In this document: in pieces, positions 1 through 10,994 of the stretch
Position numbering within the stretch: position 1 is the stretch's first letter
Layout: every line of letters starts with the position of its first letter
Source: Acidovorax sp. NO-1
GTDB taxonomy: Bacteria > Pseudomonadota > Gammaproteobacteria > Burkholderiales > Burkholderiaceae_C
Assembly: GCF_000238595.1 (NCBI RefSeq)
Contig: NZ_AGTS01000100.1
Location: 1-64,000 of the forward strand
Length of the DNA: 64,000 nucleotides
Reading direction: 5' to 3'
Program-made: the position numbers and the translations under genes
Notes under the pieces: model-generated
Database searches by the model: none
Told to the model about the DNA's origin: nothing
The model's input: only the letters and a program-made list of their open reading frames with translations

Positions 1-25
1 CTTGTTTTCCTGACCTAGCTGCGAT

Positions 26-56
26 CAGCTGAGCCTTGAATTCTAGCACAGTTTTT
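26..56 (+). repeat. Copy 1 of AGCGAAGCC-type short repeat
   Basis: This reads AGCTGAGCCTTGAATTCTAG, then CACAG and five T. It shares the GAGCC/GAAGCC, TTGAATT and TAGCAC-G-TTTT blocks with the copies at 137 and 296. Its function is unknown. Confidence 0.5.
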
Positions 57-136
57 AAAGAACTGTCAAACTTTTGAAAACTTTCTCAGTTTTCATCACC
101 TTGCAAAAGCAGCGTCTTGCGACATCAACCTCCACT

Positions 137-167
137 CAGCGAAGCCTTGAATTATATACCGGTTTTT
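137..167 (+). repeat. Copy 2 of AGCGAAGCC-type short repeat
   Basis: This reads AGCGAAGCCTTGAATTATAT, then ACCGG and five T. It matches copy 1 almost fully in the central AGCCTTGAATT block. The preceding bases (GCAGCGTC) also resemble those before copy 3. Confidence 0.5.
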
Positions 168-295
168 ACACCGCCTGCAATCCAAAACCAAACTTTCTTT
201 CACCCCACCACCCCGGCATCAGCTGCAGCGCAGCACTCGGCCCGTCACAGATCTGCGCCTTCAGCAACGCCGCGTTTTCTGCAGCGTCGCATCGG

Positions 296-325
296 TAGCG
301 AAGCCCTCGACTATAGCACTGTTTT
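296..325 (+). repeat. Copy 3 of AGCGAAGCC-type short repeat
   Basis: This reads AGCGAAGCCCTCGACTATAG, then CACTG and four T. It is the most diverged of the three copies but keeps the same block order. Confidence 0.45.
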
Positions 326-389
326 GGGGGTCCTGAAGAGTTGCGTGCGAAATTTCTGATTGGCTACAGGCAAACGAGCGAGATACTGT

Positions 390-914
390 TCACACCTGCC
401 ACTTCTCAAGCAGCTTCTCAGGGCTCAAACTATCGTAGCCCTCAAACGGCTGATGTATCCAGGGGTTGGTCGGCAGAAACTCCACCGAATAGTCGGGCGT
501 GAAGGTCGACAGGCCCTTGGTCCAGATCACAGCACTGCGCAATTCGGTGATGGGCTCATAGTTGGTTTTCAGCATGTGGATGACAGCGTGCAAAGTATGC
601 CCAGAGTCTGCGAGATCATCCACCAGCAGCACCTTGCCAGCAATTTCGCCTTTGGGAGTAGTAATGAACCGAGCAATATCCAGATGCCCCTGCACTGTTC
701 CGGCCTCTGCGCGGTATGAGCTCGTGGACATGATGGCCAACGGCTTGTCAAAGATCCGACTCAGGATATCGCCAGGTCGCAACCCTCCCCGCGCAAGGCA
801 CAAGATGGTGTCGAACTCCCATTCAGACTGATGCACTTTGAGGGCGAGCTTCTCGATCAAGCTATGGTACTCATCGTAGCTGACGTAAAGGTGTTTGCCG
901 TCTTCGGTCAACAT
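390..914 (-). CDS. Purine-type phosphoribosyltransferase
   Basis: This 174-residue cytosolic protein is a type I phosphoribosyltransferase, transferring phosphoribose from PRPP to a base, probably a purine. The PRPP-binding signature is clear at about residues 95-105 (VLLVDDLADSG), after a hydrophobic strand, and LARGG near residue 41 fits the PPi loop. The length suits xanthine- or hypoxanthine-guanine-type enzymes, but the hood region is too divergent for me to name the substrate. It is the last gene of the minus-strand run, 57 bp after purA, which supports a purine salvage or interconversion role. It could equally be an uncharacterised family member. The fold is sure and the substrate is not. 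Confidence 0.85.
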   Translation of the reverse strand: MLTEDGKHLYVSYDEYHSLIEKLALKVHQSEWEFDTILCLARGGLRPGDILSRIFDKPLAIMSTSSYRAEAGTVQGHLDIARFITTPKGEIAGKVLLVDDLADSGHTLHAVIHMLKTNYEPITELRSAVIWTKGLSTFTPDYSVEFLPTNPWIHQPFEGYDSLSPEKLLEKWQV

Positions 915-971
915 GAAACAACTCCTCGATAGAACACTATGTGCGCAAGACTTATAGGCGACAACAAAACA

Positions 972-2360
<1,389 letters not shown>

Positions 2361-2375
2361 TCAATTGTCAAACGC

Positions 2376-3524
2376 TCAAACAGATTGCACGACCCAGCGG
2401 CCCGCAACCTGCACCAGTTCCCGGTCGCAGTGAAATTCGTCCACTTCGCTCTCATGTCCCGGCAATACACAGACTACCGTCTCACCCGAACGCCGTAGTT
2501 CGGCAATAGCCGCATTCACATCATCGGATTCTCCCCAAGGAGCACGGATGGCAGCCTTCAAAGCACGCGGAGACACCACGCCCACCACCTGCTTGATATC
2601 CAGGCTGAAGCCAGCCGCAGGACGATTGCGACCGAATACAGCACCCACCTCGTCATATCGGCCACCGCGTACGAGCGCATCGCTCCCGCCGGGGGAATAA
2701 ATTGCGAACCGCGCGCCACTGTAGTACGCATACCCACGCAAATCGGCCAGATCGAACGTAACGGTAGCACCTTCAAGACGGGAAGCAAGCCACTTTAAGT
2801 TTGATAGCACTACAGCAATACCAGGAAAGCGCTGAAGTGCTTTTTCGGCCTCATTCAATACACCCTGGTCGCCATAGAGCTGCAGCAGCGATAACAAACC
2901 CTCTCGGGATTCCGCAGGGAAAAGTCGGGTCAATGTCGCAAGTTCAGCTCCATCTTTGGCCGCAAGCGCCGCGTGGATACGACGCAGATCAAGCGCACTT
3001 AACGACACACCCGCGAGTAGATTGCGCACTATGCGCACGTCAGCCAAGTCAATCGAGGTGTCTGCCACATTGGCAGTACGCAAGCAGTCTCTGGCCAGCT
3101 CTAACGCCTCCAGATCCGCCTCAAGCCCTGCATGTCCGTAGATCTCTGCTCCAAACTGGAGCGGCTCACGCGTGGCGTGCGGCCGATCAGGCCTCGCGTG
3201 AAGCACGGGGCCGCAATAGCACAGGCGAGTGACTCCTTTACGATTGAGCAAATGCGCGTCGATTCGTGCCACTTGCGGCGTTGTGTCCGCGCGGAGACCC
3301 ATGGAGCGCCCAGAGAGCTGGTCCACCAGCTTGAATGTCTGGAGATCTAGCGCTTCGCCAGTACCGGTGAGCAATGACTCCAGGTGCTCCATAAGCGGAG
3401 GCATGACCAATTCATAGCCGTAACAACGGGCTGTATCAAGCAGCCCGCGACGCAACTCTTCGATGTGCCGCGCTTCGGACGGCAAGACATCGGCAATGTG
3501 ATCCGGAAGGACCCAAGCAGACAT
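2376..3524 (-). CDS. hisZ: ATP phosphoribosyltransferase regulatory subunit HisZ
   Basis: HisZ is a histidyl-tRNA-synthetase-like protein without tRNA-charging activity. It assembles with the short form of HisG to make a regulated ATP phosphoribosyltransferase, the first step of histidine synthesis. The 382-residue protein shows the class II synthetase core: a motif-2-like stretch [15 protein letters not shown] near residue 77 and a motif-3-like [11 protein letters not shown] near residue 305. It lacks the anticodon-binding domain, as expected. Its position between hflC/DUF2065 and purA is the usual betaproteobacterial arrangement. A separate genuine hisS lies at about 11-12.3 kb. Confidence 0.95.
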   Translation of the reverse strand: MSAWVLPDHIADVLPSEARHIEELRRGLLDTARCYGYELVMPPLMEHLESLLTGTGEALDLQTFKLVDQLSGRSMGLRADTTPQVARIDAHLLNRKGVTRLCYCGPVLHARPDRPHATREPLQFGAEIYGHAGLEADLEALELARDCLRTANVADTSIDLADVRIVRNLLAGVSLSALDLRRIHAALAAKDGAELATLTRLFPAESREGLLSLLQLYGDQGVLNEAEKALQRFPGIAVVLSNLKWLASRLEGATVTFDLADLRGYAYYSGARFAIYSPGGSDALVRGGRYDEVGAVFGRNRPAAGFSLDIKQVVGVVSPRALKAAIRAPWGESDDVNAAIAELRRSGETVVCVLPGHESEVDEFHCDRELVQVAGRWVVQSV

Positions 3525-3614
3525 GTAGAAAAGGGGAGGCTGTTAAAACCGTGATTCTACCGGTAGCGACGAGAACATCGGGAGATCCACACCAGCTACC
3601 AGTTCGTGCGCTAT

Positions 3615-3797
3615 TCAGACCCAGAGCATCAACGCGCCCGCGAGAATGGCAACCAAACCGAAAGCCCGGATTTGACCATCTCGCATCAGGGCAATCTGCG
3701 CGACTGCACTCCGCCACCTCGATGGTGAAAGAAATGGCAGCAACCCCTCTATGAGCAGAAACAAGCCAAAGGCCGCCCAGAGGCTATCGGAGTTCAC
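3615..3797 (-). CDS. DUF2065 small inner-membrane protein
   Basis: This is a 60-residue protein with two predicted transmembrane helices (about residues 6-24 and 42-59) joined by a short positively charged loop. It matches the DUF2065/YjeT family, which is found directly downstream of hflC in many proteobacteria, including here (31 bp gap). Its function is not established. The position suggests a link with the HflKC membrane complex, but that is inference. Confidence 0.85.
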   Translation of the reverse strand: MNSDSLWAAFGLFLLIEGLLPFLSPSRWRSAVAQIALMRDGQIRAFGLVAILAGALMLWV

Positions 3798-3827
3798 GGC
3801 GGCAAGCAGAGCATGGCACGAACACGA

Positions 3828-4736
3828 CTACTTTCGCGGCGCCGCCGACGTGGAAGCAGCGTTACCGCCTCGGAAGGTCTTGAAAAAATCCGATGTCGAT
3901 GGATCAAGCACCATGACATCGCTCTTCTTGTTGAAGCTGGATTTGTAGGCTTCAAGACTTCTGTAGAACTGCGCAAATTGCGGATCCCGACCGAATGACT
4001 CAGCGTAAATGCGGGCGGCCTCGGCATCCCCTTCTCCCTTGATCTTCTGTGCATCGCGGTAGGCATTGGCAATCGTGATTTCGCGCTGGCGGTCGGCATC
4101 TGCGCGAATTTTCTCACCCTCCGCTGCACCCGTAGAACGGAGTTCGTTGGCCACACGCTTGCGCTCAGCCTCCATGCGCCGATATACCGATTCCGTAATC
4201 GCCTCGACGTAATCGACACGTGTTATGCGCACATCGACAACATCCACCCCCCAGGGTTTCGCACCCCGAACGCTCTCCAGCACCTCGCGCTTGACATCGG
4301 CCATCAGAGCCTCCCGCTTGAGCGACAGAAGCTCCTTGACGGTTCGCTTGTTGATTTCTTCCTGGAAGGCATTGCGCACTACACGATTGAGCTGCATGGC
4401 ACCCGCATTTTCGTCCAGGCCAACATTGCGGATGTATTCGGTGGGCTCAGAGATCCGCCACCGCACGTACCAGTCAATCACTACACGCTGCTTTTCTGCG
4501 GTCAGCATCGGCTCGGTATCGCTGCTATCCAGCGTCAAAAGCCGCTTGTCTATGTACGAGACATTCTGAAAAGGCGGTGGCAATTTGAAATTCAACCCCG
4601 GCTCGGTGATCACCTCTTTGATCTGACCAAGTGCATACAGCACCCCAAACTGCCGCTGATCCACCACAAAAAGCATCGAGCTCATCAGGGCCAGCACCAC
4701 CAACAGGGTAGAAGCAATAAATCCGACTCTATTCAC
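3828..4736 (-). CDS. hflC: FtsH protease modulator HflC
   Basis: HflC is a single-pass inner-membrane protein with a large periplasmic SPFH (band 7) domain. With HflK it forms the cage that surrounds and modulates the FtsH protease. The 302-residue product has an N-terminal anchor (about 5-24), the SPFH domain (about 25-200) and a helical stretch rich in Arg, Glu and Ala (ANELRSTGAAEGEKIRADAD) typical of stomatin-like proteins. It follows hflK by 9 bp, so the two are surely one transcript. Confidence 0.97.
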   Translation of the reverse strand: MNRVGFIASTLLVVLALMSSMLFVVDQRQFGVLYALGQIKEVITEPGLNFKLPPPFQNVSYIDKRLLTLDSSDTEPMLTAEKQRVVIDWYVRWRISEPTEYIRNVGLDENAGAMQLNRVVRNAFQEEINKRTVKELLSLKREALMADVKREVLESVRGAKPWGVDVVDVRITRVDYVEAITESVYRRMEAERKRVANELRSTGAAEGEKIRADADRQREITIANAYRDAQKIKGEGDAEAARIYAESFGRDPQFAQFYRSLEAYKSSFNKKSDVMVLDPSTSDFFKTFRGGNAASTSAAPRK

Positions 4737-4745
4737 AAGTTGCTC

Positions 4746-6116
4746 CTAGCGAGATTCGCGTTCACGTGTGCGGCTGCTGTCACGCGCACGGGGATCATTC
4801 GACAAACTGGATGACGGGCCGGACGGCATCGTCGGCGGCACCACAGTGCCCGACAGCGGCTCTGCGGCAGCTCCACCCGCAGCGACGCCTTGCATGATTT
4901 TGTCCAGCGGCAGGTACAAGAGATTGGAGCCCTGACGCGATTCCACCAGCACCTTGGTCACGTTCCCATAGATTTGCTGCATGGCCTCCAGGTACATGCG
5001 ATCACGCGTTACCTGGGGTGCCCTTTGGTACTCGGCCAGGATAGATGAAAACCGTTGTGCATCACCTTGTGCCTGAGCAACAATTCTCGCCTTGTAAGCA
5101 GCTGCCTCTTCATTCAAACGCGAAGCAGAACCCACTGCCCGGGGAATAACATCGTTGGCATAGGCCTGCGCTTCGTTCTTGGCTCGTTCACGCTCTTGAC
5201 CGGCTTTCAGTACGTCATCGAACGATGCCTGAACCTGCTCGGGAGGGCGTACGCCTCCCTGCTGCAGATTGATGCCAACTACCTCCACCCCCACCTTGTA
5301 GCGATCAAGAATGGTCTGCATGAGGGTACGAACGCGTGGCGCAATCTGATCACGCTCTTCCGCCAAGGCGGAATCCATCCGCATCTTTCCAACCACCTCG
5401 CGCACTGCAGTCTCGGCTGCCTGAACCACAGCGTCGGACGGGTTCCTGCTCTCAAACAGCCACGCACGGGCATCGTTCAGCCGGTATTGAACCGCGAATT
5501 TGATTTCCACGATGTTTTCGTCTTCCGTCAGCATCGCCGACTCACGCAACCCAGTACTCTTGATGATGTTGTCGCGGCCCACATCAGCGGAGCGGATTTG
5601 CGTCACAAACACCAGTTCGTGGCGCTCAATAGGGTACGGCAGGCGCCAATTAAAGCCAGCCCCTACCGTGCTCTTGTACTTGCCAAACTGGGTTATGACA
5701 GCTTGCTGACCTTCTTGAACAATGAAGAACCCTGTCCCCAGCCAGATGACAAAGGCGATACCCGCGATAAGACCCAGCCCCACACCTGCATTTTTCATGT
5801 CAGGCTGGAATCCACCTCCCGGGCTACCACCGCCTGGACCACGACCAGCCCCGCCCTTGGAACCAAAAAAACCTCCAAGTTTCTTGTTCAGGTCGCGCCA
5901 GAGCTCATCAAGGTCCGGCGGCTGCCCACTGTTGCTGGGACGCTGATCTCCACCACGACCTCCGGCGGGAGGATTTGCAGGGCGATCGTCCGGCCGGTTG
6001 CTGTCATCGGCTTTGTTGTCGTCACCTCTACCCCAACGTGGGTCATTCAGATTGAACATGCCCCGAATACGTCCTGGGAGTGACGCCCAGCGTAAGGTGC
6101 GGTCTTGGAAATTCAT
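4746..6116 (-). CDS. hflK: FtsH protease modulator HflK
   Basis: HflK is the partner of HflC in the HflKC complex around FtsH. At 456 residues it has a cytoplasmic Gly/Pro/Asn-rich N-terminus (about 25-105), one transmembrane helix (about 112-130), an SPFH domain (about 135-340) and a disordered C-terminal tail rich in Pro, Ser and Arg. Low-complexity N- and C-termini are usual for this family. It sits between hflX and hflC in the standard order hfq-hflX-hflK-hflC. Confidence 0.97.
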   Translation of the reverse strand: MNFQDRTLRWASLPGRIRGMFNLNDPRWGRGDDNKADDSNRPDDRPANPPAGGRGGDQRPSNSGQPPDLDELWRDLNKKLGGFFGSKGGAGRGPGGGSPGGGFQPDMKNAGVGLGLIAGIAFVIWLGTGFFIVQEGQQAVITQFGKYKSTVGAGFNWRLPYPIERHELVFVTQIRSADVGRDNIIKSTGLRESAMLTEDENIVEIKFAVQYRLNDARAWLFESRNPSDAVVQAAETAVREVVGKMRMDSALAEERDQIAPRVRTLMQTILDRYKVGVEVVGINLQQGGVRPPEQVQASFDDVLKAGQERERAKNEAQAYANDVIPRAVGSASRLNEEAAAYKARIVAQAQGDAQRFSSILAEYQRAPQVTRDRMYLEAMQQIYGNVTKVLVESRQGSNLLYLPLDKIMQGVAAGGAAAEPLSGTVVPPTMPSGPSSSLSNDPRARDSSRTRERESR

Positions 6117-6170
6117 GCGGAAATTCTCACGTTCTCAAATTGGCATTTCGAATGCTGGCATTGTGCCCAA

Positions 6171-7346
6171 TCAAGTCGAAATCCCTGGCAATTCAATGGC
6201 TGTACCAGGGGTCATGGCAGCCTGCGCCGCGAGTACGGTACTCGCCAATGCCTGCCGCAGCACATCCAGCCCCTCGCCAGATTGAGCGCTCACGAACAGA
6301 CGGCGGAACACGTGACCATCCAAGTCATAGTGATCGCCTGTTTGCACTGGTCGTTGCTCATTCGGCAGCAAGTCAATCTTGTTGAACACAAGTATCTGAG
6401 GTATGTCCGCTGCACCAATTTCACGCAACACCCGCTGGACTTGCTCCATTTGTTCGGGAAAGCCGGGATTGGATGCATCCACCACATGCAAAAGAAGGTC
6501 AGCATCAATGGCCTCCTGCAACGTTGCTTGGAACGCATCCACCAAACCATGGGGCAAATCCCGGATGAATCCCACGGTGTCAGACAGGGAGACCGATCTG
6601 TCCGCACCACCCAGGTACAGTTGTCGGGTTGTAGTATCCAGCGTCGCGAACAACTGGTCTGCTGCGTACGCCCGCGCTTTTACCAACGCATTGAATAGCG
6701 TGGACTTTCCCGCGTTGGTATACCCTACCAATGAAATATTGAAGGTGTCGCGGCGCTCTCTCTGCCTTCTCTGGGTCGATCGCTGACGCTTGACCTTCAC
6801 CAAACGTTCGCGCGTTCGCTTGACAGCATCACCAATCATGCGACGGTCAAGCTCGATCTGCTTTTCCCCAGGACCACCGCGCGCGCCGATACCACCAGTC
6901 TGGCGTTCCAGATGCGACCAACGACGCACAAGTCGCGTGCTAAGGTACTGCAACCTAGCTAGCTCAACTTGCAGCTTACCCTCGTGGCTGCGGGCACGTT
7001 GGGCAAATATTTCCAGAATCAGCAAGGTGCGGTCATTCACTGGAAGCTCCAAATGCCGCTCGAGATTACGCTGCTGCGCCGGGCTGAGGGCCTGATCGAA
7101 CAGCACTTCCAAAGCCCCGTGCAGCTGCGCTAGCATCCGGATTTCATCCGCCTTGCCACTTCCAACAAATAGAGCAGCGTCTGGAGCTTTGCGCTTGCAG
7201 GTCAACCGGGCGACAGGCATCATGCCGGCAGTTTCTGCAAGCAAGCCCAACTCTTCCAGTTCACCATCAAAGTGAGGATGGCCAAAATCCACTCCCACGA
7301 GCAACACAGGAGTCTCGCCCCCTGGCAAAGCAGTCATGGAATTCAA
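6171..7346 (-). CDS. hflX: Ribosome-associated GTPase HflX
   Basis: HflX is a GTPase that binds the 50S subunit and can split stalled 70S ribosomes. The 391-residue protein has the HflX N-terminal domain (about 10-195), including the glycine-rich GGIGARGGPGEKQIE segment at 151-165, then a G domain with P-loop GYTNAGKST at 208-216, G3 DTVGF and G4 NKID. It starts 60 bp after hfq, as in most proteobacteria, and probably shares the hfq transcript. Confidence 0.97.
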   Translation of the reverse strand: MNSMTALPGGETPVLLVGVDFGHPHFDGELEELGLLAETAGMMPVARLTCKRKAPDAALFVGSGKADEIRMLAQLHGALEVLFDQALSPAQQRNLERHLELPVNDRTLLILEIFAQRARSHEGKLQVELARLQYLSTRLVRRWSHLERQTGGIGARGGPGEKQIELDRRMIGDAVKRTRERLVKVKRQRSTQRRQRERRDTFNISLVGYTNAGKSTLFNALVKARAYAADQLFATLDTTTRQLYLGGADRSVSLSDTVGFIRDLPHGLVDAFQATLQEAIDADLLLHVVDASNPGFPEQMEQVQRVLREIGAADIPQILVFNKIDLLPNEQRPVQTGDHYDLDGHVFRRLFVSAQSGEGLDVLRQALASTVLAAQAAMTPGTAIELPGIST

Positions 7347-7406
7347 AGCCAGTGACCCATTGCCGAGTCTCTGAAATCAAAGAAGGTCAGACACCGCTCT
7401 AGCACC

Positions 7407-7661
7407 TCAGGGGTTGCTGCCGTCTGCATCTGCGGTGTCTGCGGTGGTGAAGTTCACTGCACGGCCAGGAACGATGGTGGAAATCGCGTGCTTGTAGACC
7501 ATCTGCGTGACCGTGTTGCGCAACAACACGACGTACTGGTCAAAGGACTCGATCTGCCCTTGGAGTTTGATACCGTTGACCAAGTAAATGGAAACCGGCA
7601 CATGCTCTCGACGCAGCGCGTTGAGAAAGGGGTCTTGCAAAAGCTGGCCTTTATTGCTCAC
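7407..7661 (-). CDS. hfq: RNA chaperone Hfq
   Basis: Hfq is the hexameric Sm-like protein that pairs small RNAs with mRNAs. I place the start at the GTG at 7661, giving 84 residues that begin [19 protein letters not shown], the family's usual N-terminus. A GGAG Shine-Dalgarno lies 6-9 bases upstream. A longer reading to 7790 adds a cysteine-containing stretch with no homology to Hfq. Both Sm motifs are present: [20 protein letters not shown] and the YKHAIST segment. The short acidic tail ends ADADGSNP. A perfect 12-bp stem-loop lies in the leader. Confidence 0.97.
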   Translation of the reverse strand: MSNKGQLLQDPFLNALRREHVPVSIYLVNGIKLQGQIESFDQYVVLLRNTVTQMVYKHAISTIVPGRAVNFTTADTADADGSNP

Positions 7662-7705
7662 GATATTCTCCGTGTTCAAAACTGTTGTTGTAAACCAGCA
7701 CCTTA

Positions 7706-7738
7706 CCACAGCAACGGCACTGAACTCCGTTGCTGTGG
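7706..7738 (-). promoter_or_regulatory. Perfect 12-bp stem-loop in the hfq leader
   Basis: The arms CCACAGCAACGG (7706-7717) and CCGTTGCTGTGG (7727-7738) are exact reverse complements around a 9-nt loop. On the minus strand the hairpin lies between the der stop and the hfq start, ending about 45 nt before the hfq GTG. No U run follows it, so it is unlikely to be a standard intrinsic terminator. It may be an RNA-processing or autoregulatory element in the hfq 5' leader, which is inference. Confidence 0.6.
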
Positions 7739-7767
7739 CATGGCCCTTCGTGTTACCCGCGTTTAAA

Positions 7768-9111
7768 TCACACCTCGTCTTTCCCGGCAAAAGGGTTATG
7801 TGAGGTTTTCATTTCAATCCGCAGGGGCGTACCAACCAAGTCGAATTCCTTGCGGAAGCGGCCTTCCAGAAACCGCTTGTAGGCATCCGTCACATGCTCC
7901 AGAGAGTTTCCGTGAATGACAATGACCGGCGGATTCATGCCCCCTTGATGCGCATACCGCATCTTTGGTCGGAACATGCCCGCACGCTTCGGACTCTGAA
8001 ACTGGACGGCTTCCAGCAACAACCGTGTAAGCACCGGCGTAGACATCTTGCATGTGGCCGCCTTGTGCGCCTGGGCAATGGACGCCCACAGCGGGCCCAA
8101 ACCTTGGCGTTTTTTCGCAGAGATGAAATGCAACGACGCGAATTTCAGGAACGCCAGCCGGGTCTCAATGGAGCGCTCCAACAACTGGCGCTGGTAATCG
8201 TCCACAGCGTCCCATTTATTGACAGCAACAACGACCGCCCGGCCACTTTCCAGGATGTAGCCCGCGATGTGCGCATCCTGATCTGTGACACCCTGTGTTG
8301 CGTCAAGCAACAGCAAAACCACATTGGCTGACTCAATGGCCTGGAGGGTTTTGACGACCGAGAATTTTTCTATAGCTTCAAAAACCTTGCCCTTGCGTCG
8401 CAGCCCCGCCGTATCCACCAGTTCGAAGCGCTGGCCGTTGCGCTCGAAAGGTACCGTGATGGCATCCCGGGTTGTTCCGGGCATGTCAAACGCTACGAGC
8501 CGTTCTTCGCCAAGCCAAGTGTTTATCAGTGTCGATTTGCCGACATTCGGCCGGCCAGCGACGGCAAGTTTGATGATGCTCTTGTCAGATTCAACCTCGG
8601 AATCATCCGGATCAGGAAGCTGAAGCGGCTCCAGCGCAATCTCCACCAAGCTACGAATGCCTTGCCCATGCGCGGCAGACACTGGGTACACGTCGCCGAG
8701 ACCCAGTTCATAAAACTCGGCCAGTTGCACCCCCTCCAGCATGCCCTCTGCCTTGTTGGCTACCAGTACACAAGGTTTCCCTAGGCGACGCAGGTAATTG
8801 GCGATGTCATGGTCTTGCGCAGACACGCCGGCACGCGCATCCACGACAAATATGACCACGTCAGCCTCGGCCACCGCCTGCTGCGTCTGCTTGGCCATCT
8901 CTTTGTAAATGCCGGTTGATGCATCAGGTTCGAAGCCACCGGTGTCTATGACGATGTACTCATGCTTACCCTGCTTGCCATTGCCGTAATGCCTGTCACG
9001 CGTAAGCCCAGCAAAGTCCGCAACAATGGCGTCACGGGACTTGGTCAGACGGTTGAATAAAGTGGACTTGCCGACATTCGGACGCCCCACGAGGGCGATA
9101 ACTGGCTTCAT
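7768..9111 (-). CDS. der: Ribosome biogenesis GTPase Der (EngA)
   Basis: Der is an essential double GTPase for 50S subunit maturation. I choose the ATG at 9111, giving 447 residues that begin [17 protein letters not shown]. The frame is open back to 9288, but that extension overlaps bamB and is unlike Der. Two G domains are visible, each with GRPNVGKST (about 8-16 and about 185-195), DTGGF/DTAGL and NKxE/NKWD. A C-terminal KH-like domain contains [14 protein letters not shown]-type ribosome-binding site precedes the start. The gene lies 13 bp after bamB. Confidence 0.97.
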   Translation of the reverse strand: MKPVIALVGRPNVGKSTLFNRLTKSRDAIVADFAGLTRDRHYGNGKQGKHEYIVIDTGGFEPDASTGIYKEMAKQTQQAVAEADVVIFVVDARAGVSAQDHDIANYLRRLGKPCVLVANKAEGMLEGVQLAEFYELGLGDVYPVSAAHGQGIRSLVEIALEPLQLPDPDDSEVESDKSIIKLAVAGRPNVGKSTLINTWLGEERLVAFDMPGTTRDAITVPFERNGQRFELVDTAGLRRKGKVFEAIEKFSVVKTLQAIESANVVLLLLDATQGVTDQDAHIAGYILESGRAVVVAVNKWDAVDDYQRQLLERSIETRLAFLKFASLHFISAKKRQGLGPLWASIAQAHKAATCKMSTPVLTRLLLEAVQFQSPKRAGMFRPKMRYAHQGGMNPPVIVIHGNSLEHVTDAYKRFLEGRFRKEFDLVGTPLRIEMKTSHNPFAGKDEV

Positions 9112-9124
9112 TAAATAAGAGTCC

Positions 9125-10291
9125 TCAATCTGGCCGGAATCCGTAGACTCCACCATTGCGTGTAACCACGACCAGCGTATCTGCTGCCACAGCAGGTGCT
9201 GCAGCAATGCCAGATCCGTCGGTGGAGATGCGGTTAAGAGGGGAACCGTCCGTGCGGGAAAGCAGATGAACGAGGCCTGTTTCGTCACCGACCACCACTG
9301 AGCGCCCCAACAGCAAAGGAGCTGTCAACTTGCGATGTTTGAGCCGGTCAGTCGACCACAGACGCGACCCATCGCCGCGACGCCATGCGGTCACCGTACC
9401 ATTGCTCTCAGCTCCGAACAGTGCCTCTCCGTCACCATGCACCCCCTCAGCACCACTAGCGGGTAGCGTCCAGCTCACCGAACCTCTCGCAGCGTTAACA
9501 CAACCCACTGCTGCCTGAAAAGCACGCGCACAGATGGATTCTTCCACCCGGCTGGTACGCCCCACCAACTCCACCAGTCTCTCGACATCGTTGGTACCCC
9601 GAGCGCTGGCCAAGGGAGCCTCCCAACGAACGCTCCCATTGTCGGGATTTAGCCCCACAAGACGGCCGGAGAAGCCTGTAACCAAGGTATCGCCCGCAGC
9701 CAGCAGAACGCCAGACTGGCGTAAAATCAAGGGTTCACCGGGTCGCTGCAGGCTCCAAAGTTTGCGCCCCGTCAACGCATCAAAAGCAGACAAGGAACGA
9801 TCGGCCGAAAGCACAAATACCCGCCCTCCCGCAACGAGAGGGGGGGTGAAAACCTGCGCCCCCAACGGCTGGCGCCACCGCTCGCGCCCCCCATCCAGAA
9901 CGATCAGGGCGTTGCTACGAGCAACAACGGCAGCCGACTTGCCGTCGCTTCCCACACCCGCGGACAACGGCTCCGAAAGAGCTACACGCCACAGGTCTGC
10001 GCCGGTGCGGGCGTCAATGGCCGCCACAACCCCGTCGGAGGAAGCAACAGTTACCACACTGCCCGCGGAATGGATCTCAAGAGGAAGCCCCGAAACGTTT
10101 CCTATGCGCGCAGTCCACGCTTGGCGTACGCCAAGGACAGCAACATTGGCTCCGAGATCCGCCGGCACCGGCTTGGAGCTTCCTCCACCCCACAATGAGC
10201 ATCCCGCCAACATCGCGACCAAGACCGCAGAACAGACCCCACGCACGCTGAAAACCAGGCCCTTCAGGCCGTCTCCACGAATGAACGTCAT
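9125..10291 (-). CDS. bamB: Outer membrane protein assembly factor BamB
   Basis: BamB is the beta-propeller lipoprotein of the BAM complex that inserts outer-membrane proteins. The 388-residue protein has a lipoprotein signal peptide with lipobox LAGC (lipidated Cys at residue 31), then repeated PQQ-like blades (for example [35 protein letters not shown]). A 7-G run inside the gene is in frame, unlike the three 8-nt runs elsewhere in this cluster. It overlaps the yfgM stop by 4 bp (ATGA), so they are translationally linked. Confidence 0.95.
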   Translation of the reverse strand: MTFIRGDGLKGLVFSVRGVCSAVLVAMLAGCSLWGGGSSKPVPADLGANVAVLGVRQAWTARIGNVSGLPLEIHSAGSVVTVASSDGVVAAIDARTGADLWRVALSEPLSAGVGSDGKSAAVVARSNALIVLDGGRERWRQPLGAQVFTPPLVAGGRVFVLSADRSLSAFDALTGRKLWSLQRPGEPLILRQSGVLLAAGDTLVTGFSGRLVGLNPDNGSVRWEAPLASARGTNDVERLVELVGRTSRVEESICARAFQAAVGCVNAARGSVSWTLPASGAEGVHGDGEALFGAESNGTVTAWRRGDGSRLWSTDRLKHRKLTAPLLLGRSVVVGDETGLVHLLSRTDGSPLNRISTDGSGIAAAPAVAADTLVVVTRNGGVYGFRPD

Positions 10292-10980
10292 CGCTGTTTC
10301 ACCCCTTCCGCGGATCCGGCAGCGGCGACCGCCGTACCTTGCGGAGAAACCCCCAGAGCTCCGAGTTTGACTTCCACAAGGCGACGGTACTCCACACCCT
10401 CCTCGAGGGCCTTCAAGGCTTTCGTATATTCCGCAATAGCGTCGGCACGCTTGTCCAGCAGCAGATAAATATCTCCTTTGCGATCTGCAAAAACGGCTTC
10501 AAACTCCACAGGCGCACTGCCAGACAATTCCTTGAGTGCGTCATCGTAGTTTTTCTGATCCATCAGCACACTCGCCAGGCGCACCTTGGCCAATGCCTTG
10601 AGACCATCATCTCCCGACTGTGCGGCCACCCAAGCAAGCGGCTCCTTGGCACTGTCGGCATCACCTGCTTCCACCATGGTCTTGGCCAGTGCCAGCCCCG
10701 CCTGGCTTGCCTGCGTCGTACTCGCATACTTGGCTTTCAGGTCAGCAAAGGCCTGTGACATGCGCACCGGATCACCCGACCGGGCGGCCACCTCCACAGC
10801 GTCATAGAGAGCTGCGGCCTGTCCAGCCTGCCGACTCTGCCAATACTGGTATCCGTTCCAAGCGACCAAGGAGCCTGCTACGAGAATCAGCACAGAGCTG
10901 ATGAGCGTGCCCCAGGTGTTCCAGAAATGCTTGAGCTGGTCAAGCTGCTCTTGTTCTTCAAGATCAAGGTGATTTGCCAT
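10288..10980 (-). CDS. YfgM-type tetratricopeptide membrane protein
   Basis: I place the start at the ATG at 10980, giving 230 residues that begin MANHLDLEEQEQLDQLKHFW. The frame extends to 11025, but the extra residues are unlike the family. The layout is a short cytoplasmic N-terminus, one transmembrane helix (about 22-43) and a TPR-like helical periplasmic domain. This fits the YfgM family (DUF2133), an ancillary SecYEG subunit that hands outer-membrane precursors to periplasmic chaperones. Its place between hisS and bamB is conserved in proteobacteria and suits a role in outer-membrane protein export. Confidence 0.9.
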   Translation of the reverse strand: MANHLDLEEQEQLDQLKHFWNTWGTLISSVLILVAGSLVAWNGYQYWQSRQAGQAAALYDAVEVAARSGDPVRMSQAFADLKAKYASTTQASQAGLALAKTMVEAGDADSAKEPLAWVAAQSGDDGLKALAKVRLASVLMDQKNYDDALKELSGSAPVEFEAVFADRKGDIYLLLDKRADAIAEYTKALKALEEGVEYRRLVEVKLGALGVSPQGTAVAAAGSAEGVKQR

Positions 10981-10994
10981 GGAATGTGTTCTGT

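Larger units (their letters stand above)
1..389. other. Non-coding stretch with three imperfect repeats
   Basis: I see no convincing gene here. Short open frames exist, but they have no recognisable protein features and no ribosome-binding site. The only structure is a motif of about 30 bp (AGCGAAGCCTTGAATTATA-like, followed by a T run) present three times, at about 26-56, 137-167 and 296-325. The region lies downstream of the minus-strand phosphoribosyltransferase gene. Confidence 0.5.

Noticed and set aside
1-389. CRISPR array from the three spaced repeats
   Set aside because: There are only three imperfect copies, with unequal spacing of 110-160 bp and no cas genes nearby. This does not fit a CRISPR array.
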